Numbered from the stretch's first letter, positions 14,410-22,159 are shown. The stretch is DNA of 25,920 nt from an uncultured Oscillospiraceae bacterium (GCA_910586535.1 CAJUHS010000024.1:1-25920), one strand, 5' to 3'. Program-made: numbers and translations. Notes: a model not told the origin generated them from the letters alone.

Positions 14410-15900
14410 ATGCTTGAAAATGCGCTTTCAAACAAGAATAAGTCCTTTGACTACAAGGATCTGACAAAGGAGCTCGAAAAGAACCTATCTTCTCTTCAGC
14501 AGAAAATACGTGCGGAGAAGCTTCCCGTGATCATTTTACTGGAGGGATGGGGCGCGTCGGGAAAAGGTACGCTTATCTCCGACATGATAAAAATGCTTGA
14601 CCCGCGTTTTTTCAAGGTTTACTCCACAATGCCCGCCACCGAAGCTGAAAGGCGTTACCCGATGATGAAGCGTTACTGGGAAAATATTCCCGAATACGGC
14701 GCTATATCAGTTCTTGACAGGAGCTGGTATCAGGAGCTTGCCATAGCCAAAATGGAAGAGGGGATATCAGACGAGGAATACGCCCGCCGCATTGGTTCTG
14801 TAAACACCTTTGAGCGCCAGCTTTCTGATGACGGGTATCTTATCATAAAGTTTTTCCTTCATATTTCCCGCAAGGAGCAGAAAAAGCGTTTTCTGAAGCT
14901 CAAGGAGGACAGCTCCACAAAGTGGCGCGTTACAGAGCTTGACAAAAAGCGTCACAAGAATTACGACTCATATTACCGTCAGTTCGATGATATGCTTGCC
15001 AAAACAAATACTCCTCATTGTCCGTGGAGGATAATTGATACCACCGACCGCAGTTTTACGCGCTTTCAGGTGTTCAATATTCTGGTGAGCCAGATAGCAA
15101 ACGCCGTGAACGCCGATTCCTCCGAGCCAAAAGTTATTGAGGAAACCGCTCACCAGTTCGAGCTTTCGCCATGTCCTAAGCTTGCGGACGTTAAGCTGGA
15201 CGGCAAAGTACTTCAGCCGTCCAAATATTATGACGAGCTGAAAAAGAACCAAAAGGAGCTTGCAAGACTTCACGGAAAAATTTACAAAAAGAAAATTCCA
15301 GTTATACTTCTGTTTGAGGGCTGGGACGCCGCAGGAAAAGGCGGAGCCATAAAGCGTGTCTCCTACGCTCTCGATCCACGCGGATATGAGGCTGTGCCTA
15401 TTGCCGCTCCCGACAAGCGCGAGCTTAATCACCACTACCTGTGGCGGTTTTGGAACAATCTTCCCAAAAGCGGACACATAACTATTTTCGACCGTTCGTG
15501 GTACGGCAGGGTAATGGTCGAGAGACTGGAGGGTTTTACATCTCCCGAACGGTGTGCTATGGCATACCGTGAGATAAACGAGTTCGAGTCCGAGCTTGTG
15601 AGGGAGGGCGTGATAATACTTAAATTCTGGATGCAGATCGACAAGGATGAGCAGCTCCGCCGCTTTACCGACCGTCAGAATACTCCTGAAAAGCAGTGGA
15701 AGATAACCGATGAAGACTGGCGCAACCGAGAAAAGTGGGACGAATACGAGAACGCTGTTGACGAAATGCTTATGAAGACCTCCACCAAAAACGCCCCGTG
15801 GAATATTATCGAAGCCAACAATAAGCTTTATGCGAGAATAAAGGTCATGGATATTATTATTGACAGCATCTCGGAATATATTAAAAATTCGGGAAAATAA
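14410..15900 (+). CDS. pap: Polyphosphate:AMP phosphotransferase (two-domain PPK2), 496 aa
   Basis: The enzyme transfers phosphate from inorganic polyphosphate to AMP, giving ADP. Two PPK2 domains are fused, as in class II PPK2, which are about 500 residues long. Domain 1 (about 30-235) has EGWGASGKG and VLDRSWY; domain 2 (about 275-490) has EGWDAAGKGG (304-312), DPRGYEAVPIAAP and IFDRSWYGRVMVERLEG. In PPK2 enzymes the Asp in the Walker A loop (GxDxxGKG) is catalytic: it is present in domain 2 (Asp306) and replaced by Gly48 in domain 1, so the C-terminal half is probably the active one. It is a single-gene transcript with its own promoter and terminator. A polyphosphate-making PPK1 was not seen in the window. 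Confidence 0.93.
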   Translation: MLENALSNKNKSFDYKDLTKELEKNLSSLQQKIRAEKLPVIILLEGWGASGKGTLISDMIKMLDPRFFKVYSTMPATEAERRYPMMKRYWENIPEYGAISVLDRSWYQELAIAKMEEGISDEEYARRIGSVNTFERQLSDDGYLIIKFFLHISRKEQKKRFLKLKEDSSTKWRVTELDKKRHKNYDSYYRQFDDMLAKTNTPHCPWRIIDTTDRSFTRFQVFNILVSQIANAVNADSSEPKVIEETAHQFELSPCPKLADVKLDGKVLQPSKYYDELKKNQKELARLHGKIYKKKIPVILLFEGWDAAGKGGAIKRVSYALDPRGYEAVPIAAPDKRELNHHYLWRFWNNLPKSGHITIFDRSWYGRVMVERLEGFTSPERCAMAYREINEFESELVREGVIILKFWMQIDKDEQLRRFTDRQNTPEKQWKITDEDWRNREKWDEYENAVDEMLMKTSTKNAPWNIIEANNKLYARIKVMDIIIDSISEYIKNSGK

Positions 15901-15914
15901 AACCTGAATAAATC

Positions 15915-15943
15915 AAACGGACGGCTTAAAACCGTCCGTTTTT
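15915..15943. terminator. Terminator of the phosphotransferase gene
   Basis: A perfect 10-bp stem (15915-15924 with 15932-15941) with a 7-nt loop, followed by a T-run on the plus strand. On the minus strand, T-rich sequence follows only in part, so activity for the convergent LacI-type gene is possible but weaker. Confidence 0.9.
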
Positions 15944-16035
15944 GTTATCTTATAAAATTTGTAAGTACCTTTTGATTTTCGGGAACGGTTGTGCAGTTTT
16001 TCAGCAAGCTTAATTTAATAAGCAAAACTTTACTT

Positions 16036-17040
16036 CTATTTGGTGTAATTTCCCGATGATTCCCGTTCGATTATCTTGTAGGGCAGCTTTATTTTTTTGT
16101 TGGACTTTGTACCGCTGTTAATATTTTCTATCAGCTCTGTGACTACGGCCCTGCCGATATCGTAGCAGGGCTGTTCAACGGTGGTTATGCCGGGGGTGTA
16201 CATCCAGCTGAGGAGTATATTGTCAAAGCCGCATACCGAAATATCACTGCCAATTGAGTAACCCTCTGAAATGGCTTTTTTTACCACGCTTGCGGCAAGA
16301 ATATCCGATATACAGAAAATAGCCGACGGAGGCTCTGGAAGCGACATAAAGTGCTCAAATGCTTTTATTCCGTGACTGAAATCGTATGTGCCTCGGTATA
16401 TGTAGTCTTCGCGCAGTTCAATGCCGTTTTCGCCTAAAGCACGCTTGTAACCCTGTTCTCGGTCATATGAGGACAGCGAGTTGACAATAGTTGAGACCAT
16501 TCCTATTCTCGTGTGTCCCATTCCTATAAGGCTGTTTACTGCGGAAAATGCTCCGCCTTCGTCGTCAACGGTAACGGTAAGCACATCCGCACCCTCTACG
16601 CGTTCGCAGCAGAGAGCTATATAGTGCTGTTTGTTCAGGTCTGTAAGTGTCTTTACGTCGAGCTGAGTACCCAGAAGTATAGCCGCGTCAACGGTTCTCT
16701 TAAAAAGCATATCCAGCAGACGCATCTCAATTATATAGGAACTGTTTGAGGTACTTAAAAGTATATCGTACCCGTGCTCTGAAGCTGCGTTCTGCATTCC
16801 CTTGATAATATCACTGTAGAAAGTCTGCTCTGTGGACGGGATTATAGCAAGGATTATATTTGTTTCCCTCTTTCTGAGATTTCTTCCCAAAAAGTTGGGA
16901 CTGTAGCCAAGTTCTCTTATGGCGTTGTTGACATTTTCCGCAGCGGAAGCGGAGACAGCCGCGCTGTTGTTCAGAACGCGGGATACCGTGGCGACAGAGA
17001 CCCCCGCCGCTTTTGCAACGTCTTTTATAGTAACATTCAT
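16036..17040 (-). CDS. LacI-family transcriptional repressor, 334 aa
   Basis: The N-terminal LacI HTH is clear: MNVTIKDVAKAAGVSVATVSRVLNN, followed by the hinge region ELGYSPNFLGRNLRKRE. Residues 62-334 form a periplasmic-binding-protein-like effector domain (IILAIIPSTEQTFYSDIIKG at its start, and FCISDILAASVVKKA, ISVCGFDN near the C-terminus), which in this family binds sugars or nucleosides. Length is usual. The promoter region contains an inverted repeat that could be its own operator. No sugar operon is adjacent; the nearest glycosidase, the GH27 gene, is 6.7 kb away behind insertion-sequence remnants. Its ligand and targets are unknown. Confidence 0.93.
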   Translation of the reverse strand: MNVTIKDVAKAAGVSVATVSRVLNNSAAVSASAAENVNNAIRELGYSPNFLGRNLRKRETNIILAIIPSTEQTFYSDIIKGMQNAASEHGYDILLSTSNSSYIIEMRLLDMLFKRTVDAAILLGTQLDVKTLTDLNKQHYIALCCERVEGADVLTVTVDDEGGAFSAVNSLIGMGHTRIGMVSTIVNSLSSYDREQGYKRALGENGIELREDYIYRGTYDFSHGIKAFEHFMSLPEPPSAIFCISDILAASVVKKAISEGYSIGSDISVCGFDNILLSWMYTPGITTVEQPCYDIGRAVVTELIENINSGTKSNKKIKLPYKIIERESSGNYTK

Positions 17041-17087
17041 AAAGCCGCCGTTTCCTTTCTGTAAAAATGGAACAAATACCTACAATA

Positions 17088-17127
17088 ATTTTACAATACA
17101 GCGAAGATGATTTCAATTGGCAAATTG
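17088..17127 (-). promoter_or_regulatory. Promoter and candidate operator of the LacI-type gene
   Basis: On the minus strand TTGAAA (17111-17116) and TAAAAT (17088-17093) with 17-bp spacing. CAATT (17114-17118) and AATTG (17123-17127) form an inverted repeat around GGCA, overlapping the -35. This position fits autorepression, but the sequence is only loosely like LacI-family operators. Confidence 0.5.
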
Positions 17128-17179
17128 TCTAAAAAACGGCAGTTGTTTTATATATATAGCAGATCGACGGTATGATTTG

Positions 17180-17656
17180 CTATAAAATCTTTTCGTCGTC
17201 AGAAAGCTTTTTGGAAAGATTTTCCGCTTTCAGACGACGTTTTTCATTTCGTTTGGAGACATTTTTATCGTCCAGATAATTGAAAACCGTCAGCGCAAAA
17301 AGCAGCACCGTAACTATCACCGTAAGCAGATGTCTTTCCGCAAGAGGTTCGGTATCAGTCTTTGGACGTAAAGTATTCGGAATGGAATAAATTCCCGAAA
17401 CCGCGTATATGTAGCAAGCTGTTCCTATAATATTGAAGGTCAGCGGTATCCAGACTTTTTTAAAGCAAGCAATTATAGTTCCTGCAATGAGAAAAGCGGA
17501 GCTTATAAGCAGTGCGGTACCGCATTTGCGGAAAATATCGGAAGCTGATTCAACCATAAAAGCCAGAGCAAATCCGCCGGCGGGATTGATACAAAGGGAA
17601 ATCACCGCAGCGGCGGCAATACATAAAAAGACAGTAACAGAGCGCGCTTTTTTCAT
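17180..17656 (-). CDS. Unknown four-helix membrane protein, 158 aa
   Basis: ATG 17656 with AAAGGAT upstream is preferred over an earlier in-frame start at 17698, which lies over the -10. Four hydrophobic helices are visible at about residues 7-24, 43-61 (CGTALLISSAFLIAGTIIAC), 66-84 and 110-125, followed by a basic cytoplasmic tail (KNVSKRNEKRRLKAENLSKK). I do not recognise the family. It stands alone, 139 bp upstream (in minus-strand order) of the LacI-type gene, which has its own promoter. Confidence 0.7.
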   Translation of the reverse strand: MKKARSVTVFLCIAAAAVISLCINPAGGFALAFMVESASDIFRKCGTALLISSAFLIAGTIIACFKKVWIPLTFNIIGTACYIYAVSGIYSIPNTLRPKTDTEPLAERHLLTVIVTVLLFALTVFNYLDDKNVSKRNEKRRLKAENLSKKLSDDEKIL

Positions 17657-17688
17657 GATAACATATCCTTTCGGAAAATAATATATAT

Positions 17689-17718
17689 AGTATACCACAA
17701 AAGCCTCAGCAAATGCAA
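17689..17718 (-). promoter_or_regulatory. Promoter of the four-helix membrane protein gene
   Basis: On the minus strand TTGCAT (17713-17718) and TATACT (17689-17694) with 18-bp spacing and an extended -10 TG. Confidence 0.7.
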
Positions 17719-17748
17719 GTACGGAAAACGATTTTCTATTTTCGACAT

Positions 17749-17777
17749 GTTATTTTAATCTTTGGGTGTAAAATAAC
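17749..17777. repeat. 9-bp inverted repeat upstream of spoIVB
   Basis: GTTATTTTA (17749-17757) and TAAAATAAC (17769-17777) are perfect inverse copies separated by 11 bp, in the divergent region between the membrane-protein gene and spoIVB. It may be an operator; no T-run suggests a terminator. Confidence 0.4.
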
Positions 17778-17910
17778 GAAATAAAAAACTCTGATAAATG
17801 AAGTTAAAATGCGAATAGTAATAGAGTCGGCGGCGCGTAAAAACGTCTTTGCCGAAGATCGTCGGAAAGGAGAGTTTTGTTTCCTGAAAGCGAAATAAAG
17901 CGTATAAAAA

Positions 17911-19143
17911 ATGAAGAAAATTATCAAAATTACGGCAGTTTTAATAAACATAGTCATTGCGGCAGTTCTGGGTATCATAATTTATTATAACACGGTTTTG
18001 CCGAATAATTATTACATTACCTCCGGCAGCGAGCTGAAGCTTTCGGAAATTATTGAAACTATTCCCTGTACGGGAATTCCTGTCAGAAACGCCGTTGCGG
18101 TTGAGGCGGGGAAAAACAGCGTAAGAAAAGCAGAGCTCAAGCTGCTTGGCATTATTCCGATAAAAATAGTTAATATTCAGGAAGTGGACGAGCCTATGCT
18201 TGTCCCCTGCGGAAATCCTTTCGGTATAAAGCTTCTTACCGACGGAGTGATAGCAGTGGAGGTAAGCGGCTTTGAAACGGCTTCCGGCTTCAGGTCTCCC
18301 GCGGCGGAAGCTGGTATAAAGACAGGCGATATAATCAAAACTGTAAACGGAAAAAAAGTTATGTCAAACGAGGATATAGAGAAAATTATTTCTGAAAGCG
18401 AAGGCAAGTCTCTTTCTTTTAATCTTATAAGAGACGATAAAAATCTGATACTGAATGTAAATCCCGAGCTTTGTTCCGCAGACGGCTCCTATCGGGCGGG
18501 ACTCTGGGTCAGGGATAGTTCCGCAGGGATAGGCACGGTGACGTTCTACGATCCCGAGACCGGAGTTTTTGCAGGACTGGGACACCCTGTCTGCGATGTG
18601 GACACAGGAAATATTCTCCCTCTTTCGGAGGGCGAGGTGGTCGACGTAAGCGTAAACGGAGTAAAGCGGGGTGCGGCTGGAGCTCCCGGCGAGCTTATGG
18701 GAAGCTTTTCCTCTCTTGAAGCGATAGGTACTTTGGAGCTCAACTGCGCCGACGGACTTTACGGAGTTTTGTCATCTTTCAGCTCCTGTAACGAGGCTGT
18801 ACCTCTCGGTATGCGCCAGGAGATAGAAACCGGAGAGGCGTATATCTATACGACCGTCAGCGGAACTCAGCCCAAAATGTATAAAATCGTCATTGAAAAA
18901 ATAGACCTTCATAATACCAAGGGCAGCAAAAATATGATAATCCGCGTTACCGACAAGGAACTGCTTGAAAAAAGCGGGGGAATTGTTCAGGGTATGAGCG
19001 GAAGTCCAATTATTCAGAACGGAAAGCTTGTGGGAGCGGTTACTCATGTTTTTGTAAACAATCCCGCCAAAGGCTATGCCATATTTGCGGATACCATGTA
19101 CGAATGCTCTGAAACAGTACTGAAATCAAAAGCCGCCGCATAA
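17911..19143 (+). CDS. spoIVB: SpoIVB serine peptidase (S55), 410 aa
   Basis: In Bacillus, SpoIVB is secreted from the forespore and cleaves SpoIVFA to trigger pro-sigma-K processing. Seen here: one N-terminal membrane helix (6-25), a PDZ domain (about 115-185, with SPAAEAGIKTGDIIKTVNGK) and the S55 catalytic domain. The likely triad is His225 in GLGHPV, Asp348 in RVTDKE and Ser363 in VQGMSGSPI; the Asp-Ser spacing of 15 equals that described for Bacillus. KLVGAVTHVFVNNPAKGYAIF is also characteristic. The start is fixed by an in-frame stop two codons upstream. No good ribosome binding site precedes it (a GGAAAGGAG at 17865-17873 is too far), which is unusual in this window. Confidence 0.92.
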   Translation: MKKIIKITAVLINIVIAAVLGIIIYYNTVLPNNYYITSGSELKLSEIIETIPCTGIPVRNAVAVEAGKNSVRKAELKLLGIIPIKIVNIQEVDEPMLVPCGNPFGIKLLTDGVIAVEVSGFETASGFRSPAAEAGIKTGDIIKTVNGKKVMSNEDIEKIISESEGKSLSFNLIRDDKNLILNVNPELCSADGSYRAGLWVRDSSAGIGTVTFYDPETGVFAGLGHPVCDVDTGNILPLSEGEVVDVSVNGVKRGAAGAPGELMGSFSSLEAIGTLELNCADGLYGVLSSFSSCNEAVPLGMRQEIETGEAYIYTTVSGTQPKMYKIVIEKIDLHNTKGSKNMIIRVTDKELLEKSGGIVQGMSGSPIIQNGKLVGAVTHVFVNNPAKGYAIFADTMYECSETVLKSKAAA

Positions 19144-19246
19144 GCTATATTGCGGCGCAATAAATTACAGCAACGCTATTCATAAAATATTTACAAAAAA
19201 TACCCATAAAAATCCCCGTGTCAAATAGTACAGATAAAAGAAGCGT

Positions 19247-19275
19247 TTGCAATTTCTTTGCAGATGTGGTATAAT
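19247..19275 (+). promoter_or_regulatory. Promoter of the DUF4349-type lipoprotein gene
   Basis: TTGCAA (19247-19252) and TATAAT (19270-19275) with 17-bp spacing and an extended -10 TG, 28 bp upstream of the ATG. Confidence 0.85.
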
Positions 19276-19302
19276 TAAAAAAATGGCAGGGGAGACGTTT
19301 AT

Positions 19303-20436
19303 ATGAAAAAATTATCAAGGTTCAGACTTTTAGTTACGGCGGCGATTTCCGTGCTCATGCTTGCGGGCTGCTCAGCAAGCAGTGACAGCGCATATTTTTC
19401 CGTAAACAGCAATGAAGGCAAATATACTTCCGGAGCTTTTTCAAGCGATAGTCCAGAGTCATACGAATCGGACGGTTACTATTCCGATGAAGCGGATACG
19501 GGTGACTATGCCGCTAAAAATGATGAGGAAAGCGGCAGCCTTTCGGCAGACGCTATACAAAAAGAAATGCTTGTCTATTCCTGCAATATGGTGGTTGACA
19601 CGCTGGATTTTGATATGTCCCTGAACAGTTTTAAGAATACGCTTGAAATGTACGGCGGCTTTATTGAAAAGGAAAATTTCAACGACGGCGGCGGTAACGG
19701 ACGCTGGTACTATGAGGACGAGGAAAAATGGAAAGGATACAGTGCTACCGTAAGAATACCCAGCAAGAACTACGACGCGTTCTGCAATTCCGCTGGCGAT
19801 TTGGGCGATCTCAGAAGCAAGACCTCCAATGTGGAGAATCTGAGCCAGGAGTACAGTGACCTTTCGACTACCCTTGAGATCTACGAAGCAAAGGAGCAGC
19901 GTTACATATCTCTTTTAGCCGATATCACCGAGGACGAGTACGCTGTGGAGATAGAGCGGGAGCTTACCGATATCCAGATAAAGATTGCAAATATCAAGAC
20001 CCGCATGAATCAGATAAGTACCGACGTAGCGTATTCTTATGTTTACTTTACTTTGAACGAGGTCAAGGAGTACGTCTCCGTGCCTGCTAAAACGGATACG
20101 TTTTTAGACCGCTTAGGAAACACTCTTTCCAATGCGGGAAGCGGTTTCCTTGTTTTTCTGGAGGGACTGCTTTTCTTCCTTATCTATACCGTTCCATACC
20201 TGCTTCTTATTGGTATTGTGGTTTTTGTTGTAGTCAGCACTGTAAAAAAGCGCAGAGCGAAAAAGCTTGCAAAAATGCAGGCTCAAAGAGAGCAGCATGA
20301 AAAGCAGGTTATGGAAAACGCCAAGAATCAGGCAACAAACGCTGTGAGCAGTGCCTCTTCCCATGCGGAACAAAAGTCTTCAGATACCGAAAACAAGGAC
20401 AGTTCCGGCGACAGCAGCAGCGATAATAAGTCCTGA
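19303..20436 (+). CDS. DUF4349-type lipoprotein with C-terminal membrane helix, 377 aa
   Basis: A lipoprotein signal peptide is clear: basic start, hydrophobic helix and LMLAGC lipobox with Cys23. A low-complexity Ser/Asp/Glu/Tyr-rich linker follows to about residue 85. The central region matches the DUF4349 pattern: VYSCNMVVDTLDFDMSLNSF, GGFIEKENF, ATVRIPSKNYDAF, NVENLSQEYSDL, then a long coiled coil (EIERELTDIQIKIANIKTRM). A strong transmembrane segment spans about 282-314, and the last 60 residues are charged, probably cytoplasmic. The protein would therefore be anchored at both ends. Function of DUF4349 is not established. GGGGAG precedes the ATG by 8 nt. Confidence 0.88.
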   Translation: MKKLSRFRLLVTAAISVLMLAGCSASSDSAYFSVNSNEGKYTSGAFSSDSPESYESDGYYSDEADTGDYAAKNDEESGSLSADAIQKEMLVYSCNMVVDTLDFDMSLNSFKNTLEMYGGFIEKENFNDGGGNGRWYYEDEEKWKGYSATVRIPSKNYDAFCNSAGDLGDLRSKTSNVENLSQEYSDLSTTLEIYEAKEQRYISLLADITEDEYAVEIERELTDIQIKIANIKTRMNQISTDVAYSYVYFTLNEVKEYVSVPAKTDTFLDRLGNTLSNAGSGFLVFLEGLLFFLIYTVPYLLLIGIVVFVVVSTVKKRRAKKLAKMQAQREQHEKQVMENAKNQATNAVSSASSHAEQKSSDTENKDSSGDSSSDNKS

Positions 20437-20468
20437 GAAAAATATTTTATAAAATTTCCAAAAAACTA

Positions 20469-20497
20469 TTGACAAACAGATATTTATATTGTATAAT
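20469..20497 (+). promoter_or_regulatory. Consensus promoter of the tRNA operon
   Basis: TTGACA (20469-20474) and TATAAT (20492-20497) with 17-bp spacing, 33 bp upstream of the first tRNA. Confidence 0.9.
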
Positions 20498-20501
20498 AAA
20501 T

Positions 20502-20528
20502 ATCGCCGTTGAAAATCTTGACGGCGAT
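20502..20528 (+). other. Hairpin in the leader of the tRNA operon
   Basis: ATCGCCGT (20502-20509) pairs with ACGGCGAT (20521-20528) around an 11-nt loop, immediately after the promoter and ending 2 nt before tRNA-Val. It probably forms the 5' end of the precursor and may guide its processing. Confidence 0.55.
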
Positions 20529-20530
20529 TT

Positions 20531-20606
20531 GGGAGCATAGCTCAGCTGGGAGAGCATCTGCCTTACAAGCAGAGGGTCATAGGTTCGAGCCCTATTGTTC
20601 CCACCA
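20531..20606 (+). tRNA. tRNA-Val: tRNA-Val (anticodon UAC)
   Basis: A 76-nt cloverleaf: acceptor GGGAGCA/TGTTCCC, anticodon loop CTTACAA, T-loop TTCGAGC and encoded CCA. It is the first gene of the four-tRNA operon. Confidence 0.95.
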
Positions 20607-20632
20607 AAAGGACTTCTTGGCAAGTCCTTTAC

Positions 20633-20709
20633 GGCCCGATAGTTCAGTTGGTTAGAACGCCGCCCTGTCACGGCGGAGGTCGTGGGTTCGAGTCCCATTC
20701 GGGTCGCCA
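20633..20709 (+). tRNA. tRNA-Asp: tRNA-Asp (anticodon GUC)
   Basis: A 77-nt cloverleaf: acceptor GGCCCGA/TCGGGTC, discriminator G, anticodon loop CTGTCAC and encoded CCA. Confidence 0.95.
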
Positions 20710-20713
20710 TTAT

Positions 20714-20789
20714 GCGGATTTAGCTCATCTGGTAGAGCGCCACCTTGCCAAGGTGGAGGTAGCGGGTTCGAGCCCCGTAATCCGCTCCA
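20714..20789 (+). tRNA. tRNA-Gly: tRNA-Gly (anticodon GCC)
   Basis: A 76-nt cloverleaf: acceptor GCGGATT/AATCCGC, discriminator T, anticodon loop TTGCCAA and encoded CCA. It begins four bases after tRNA-Asp. Confidence 0.95.
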
Positions 20790-20809
20790 TTTTTCTTTTA
20801 TTAAAGTAA

Positions 20810-20884
20810 GGCGCTATAGCCAAGTGGTAAGGCGTGGGTCTGCAACACCCTGATTCCCCGGTTCAAATCCGGGTGGCGCCTCCA
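20810..20884 (+). tRNA. tRNA-Cys: tRNA-Cys (anticodon GCA)
   Basis: A 75-nt cloverleaf: acceptor GGCGCTA/TGGCGCC, discriminator T, anticodon loop TCTGCAA and encoded CCA. Last gene of the operon. Confidence 0.95.
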
Positions 20885-20907
20885 AGCGGGGAGTTCCCGC
20901 TGATATG

Positions 20908-20938
20908 AAAGGTCATCTCGTTAAGAGGTGACCTTTTT
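20908..20938 (+). terminator. Terminator of the tRNA operon
   Basis: A 12-bp stem (20908-20919 with 20925-20936, one G-U pair) with loop GTTAA, then a T-run. A smaller 6-bp hairpin (AGCGGG/CCCGCT, 20885-20901) lies just before it, directly after tRNA-Cys. Confidence 0.9.
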
Positions 20939-21031
20939 ATTGTATAGTTAAAGCTGTGGACAAAACCTCCTAAAGCAAATAAAAGCGGGTTTGCTGACTA
21001 AAATAAAAATAATGCTAGTACTTTGTAAACC

Positions 21032-21639
21032 CTAAATCTTAACAACAGGGTAAAGATGTTTGAGCATGATTCTTGCATCATCTGTAGTGAACTGTCAGTC
21101 AACGCCTTTTTGTAGTGAGTTCCTTGCCGCCGCCTACAGCACAAGTAAAGCTCTGGGAGTAGGCAAATCGAGTATTCTGTTATCTGCAATACATTGACGA
21201 CGTCCAAAAGCAGATAACTCAATTTTGGCAATATCCAGCCAACTGCCGTGCTTGGGTGTGTAAATGTATTTCAAGCTGTTCTGGAGTCCTCTGGCGTGCT
21301 GGGGAGGAAACGCTGCGTAAGAGAAGCTATGTTGCGAGTGTTCAGATTGTCCATAACCAAAACGACCTTTTCGGCATCCGGATATTGTTCAGTAAGAAGC
21401 CATTCTATCTGTTTCGCACAGTCCTGCCGTGTTCTCTGTTCCTGTGCATCTGCATATCGCCAGCCTGACAGCGACTCGGTGAAAAGGAAAATACAAGCCG
21501 TGCCGTTGTGGATATATTGATAATCCTCATATGATACCCCGTTTTTCTTGGAACGAAATCCCCAAAGGAAATCCGCCCAAAACTGTATTGGCTTTTCGTC
21601 CATACATACAACAGGATAAGCTATAGCAAGTCGGTGAAA
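21032..21639 (-). pseudogene. Broken IS630-family transposase (DDE_3 domain)
   Basis: Reading the minus strand across frames gives YPVVCMDEKPIQFW (first Asp), SYEDYQYIHNGTACIFLFTE, SGWRYADAQEQRT, KVVLVMDNLNT (second Asp), YTPKHGSWLDIAKIELS (the catalytic Glu) and, at the end, QFTTDDARIMLKHLYP. This is the order of an IS630-family catalytic domain. It is dead: frame changes near 21270-21300, and in-frame stops at 21134-21136 and 21095-21097, the latter in place of a Trp before QFTTDDAR. The N-terminal HTH half is missing; recognisable sequence begins near 21639. Terminal inverted repeats were not found. Confidence 0.88.
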
Positions 21640-21675
21640 TTGTTAAAGCGCATGTAAACTACACAGATGTAGCAA

Positions 21676-21707
21676 GACTTATGAGGAGGCTCGCCTCCTC
21701 ATAAGTC
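21676..21707. repeat. Perfect 15-bp inverted repeat at the junction of two IS remnants
   Basis: GACTTATGAGGAGGC and GCCTCCTCATAAGTC are exact inverse copies separated by only TC. The structure lies directly between the IS630-type and IS3-type remnants. No T-run follows, so a terminator is unlikely. A fold-back produced at the deletion junction, or the end of another element, would fit. Confidence 0.6.
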
Positions 21708-21848
21708 AATACATTGATTTCTACAACAACCAGCGTATTCAACTTAAATCAAAACTGACCCCGTTTGAAAAACGAAGCCAGTATGTTGCTTAAAATTTTA
21801 TATTGAACCATAGATGGGGGTGCTGTCCGTACAATTGGGGGCGGTGCA
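21708..21848 (+). mobile_element. Right end of an IS3-family element (transposase C-terminus plus terminal repeat)
   Basis: In the plus strand the frame 21710-21793 reads YIDFYNNQRIQLKSKLTPFEKR and ends QYVA-stop, the typical C-terminus of an IS3-family OrfB integrase-core transposase. About 30 bp later, 21822-21848 holds GCTGTCCGTACAATTGGGGGC followed by GGTGCA, which has the TGTCC…GGGG…TGCA form of an IS3-family right terminal repeat. Everything upstream is lost at the 15-bp inverted repeat. Family assignment rests on the short but characteristic C-terminus. Confidence 0.75.
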
Positions 21849-22159
21849 GTTTACAAGGTTTTTTAATGGTGGAGCATAGGGATATTTGCCCAGAACCCCA
21901 CACTGCCAGTTTTAAGTTCCTCATTCGTAGTATCCCGCTGCTCCTATTGCCATGATTTGCCCCGTTCTGTCCCATAAATTCCTCTAATTCCCGGCTACCC
22001 AACATACTGCCGTGGCGGACGAACATTATTCCTAACATTTCAGGCACTCCTTTCATTTGCGGACTGAACTGATTCAGACGCATAGTTAAGGCAGCGTTCG
22101 CGACAGCTCTGAGGCGTTTTGAAAACCTTTTCAATAAAAAAATTTAAGGTTAAAAATAC
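21849..22159. other. Unassigned stretch between IS remnants, with one doubtful minus-strand frame
   Basis: On the minus strand a frame is open from about 22134 to 21790. An ATG at 22038 has a good AAAGGAG (22047-22053), giving 82 codons (MLGIMFVRHGSMLGSRELEE at its start). Its last 19 or so codons run into the IS3 terminal repeat, so the present end is an accident of insertion. The sequence resembles no family I know. It may be a truncated gene, part of another insertion element or noncoding DNA. Nothing else is visible here. Confidence 0.4.

Noticed and set aside
16036..17040. LacI-type repressor as the regulator of the GH27 gene
   Set aside because: The genes are more than 6 kb apart, with other operons and insertion-sequence remnants between, and no matching operator was seen at the GH27 promoter.
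20531..20884. Repeated tRNA-like units as a possible CRISPR-like array
   Set aside because: The repeats are four distinct, complete tRNA genes; no regular repeat-spacer pattern is present anywhere in the window.
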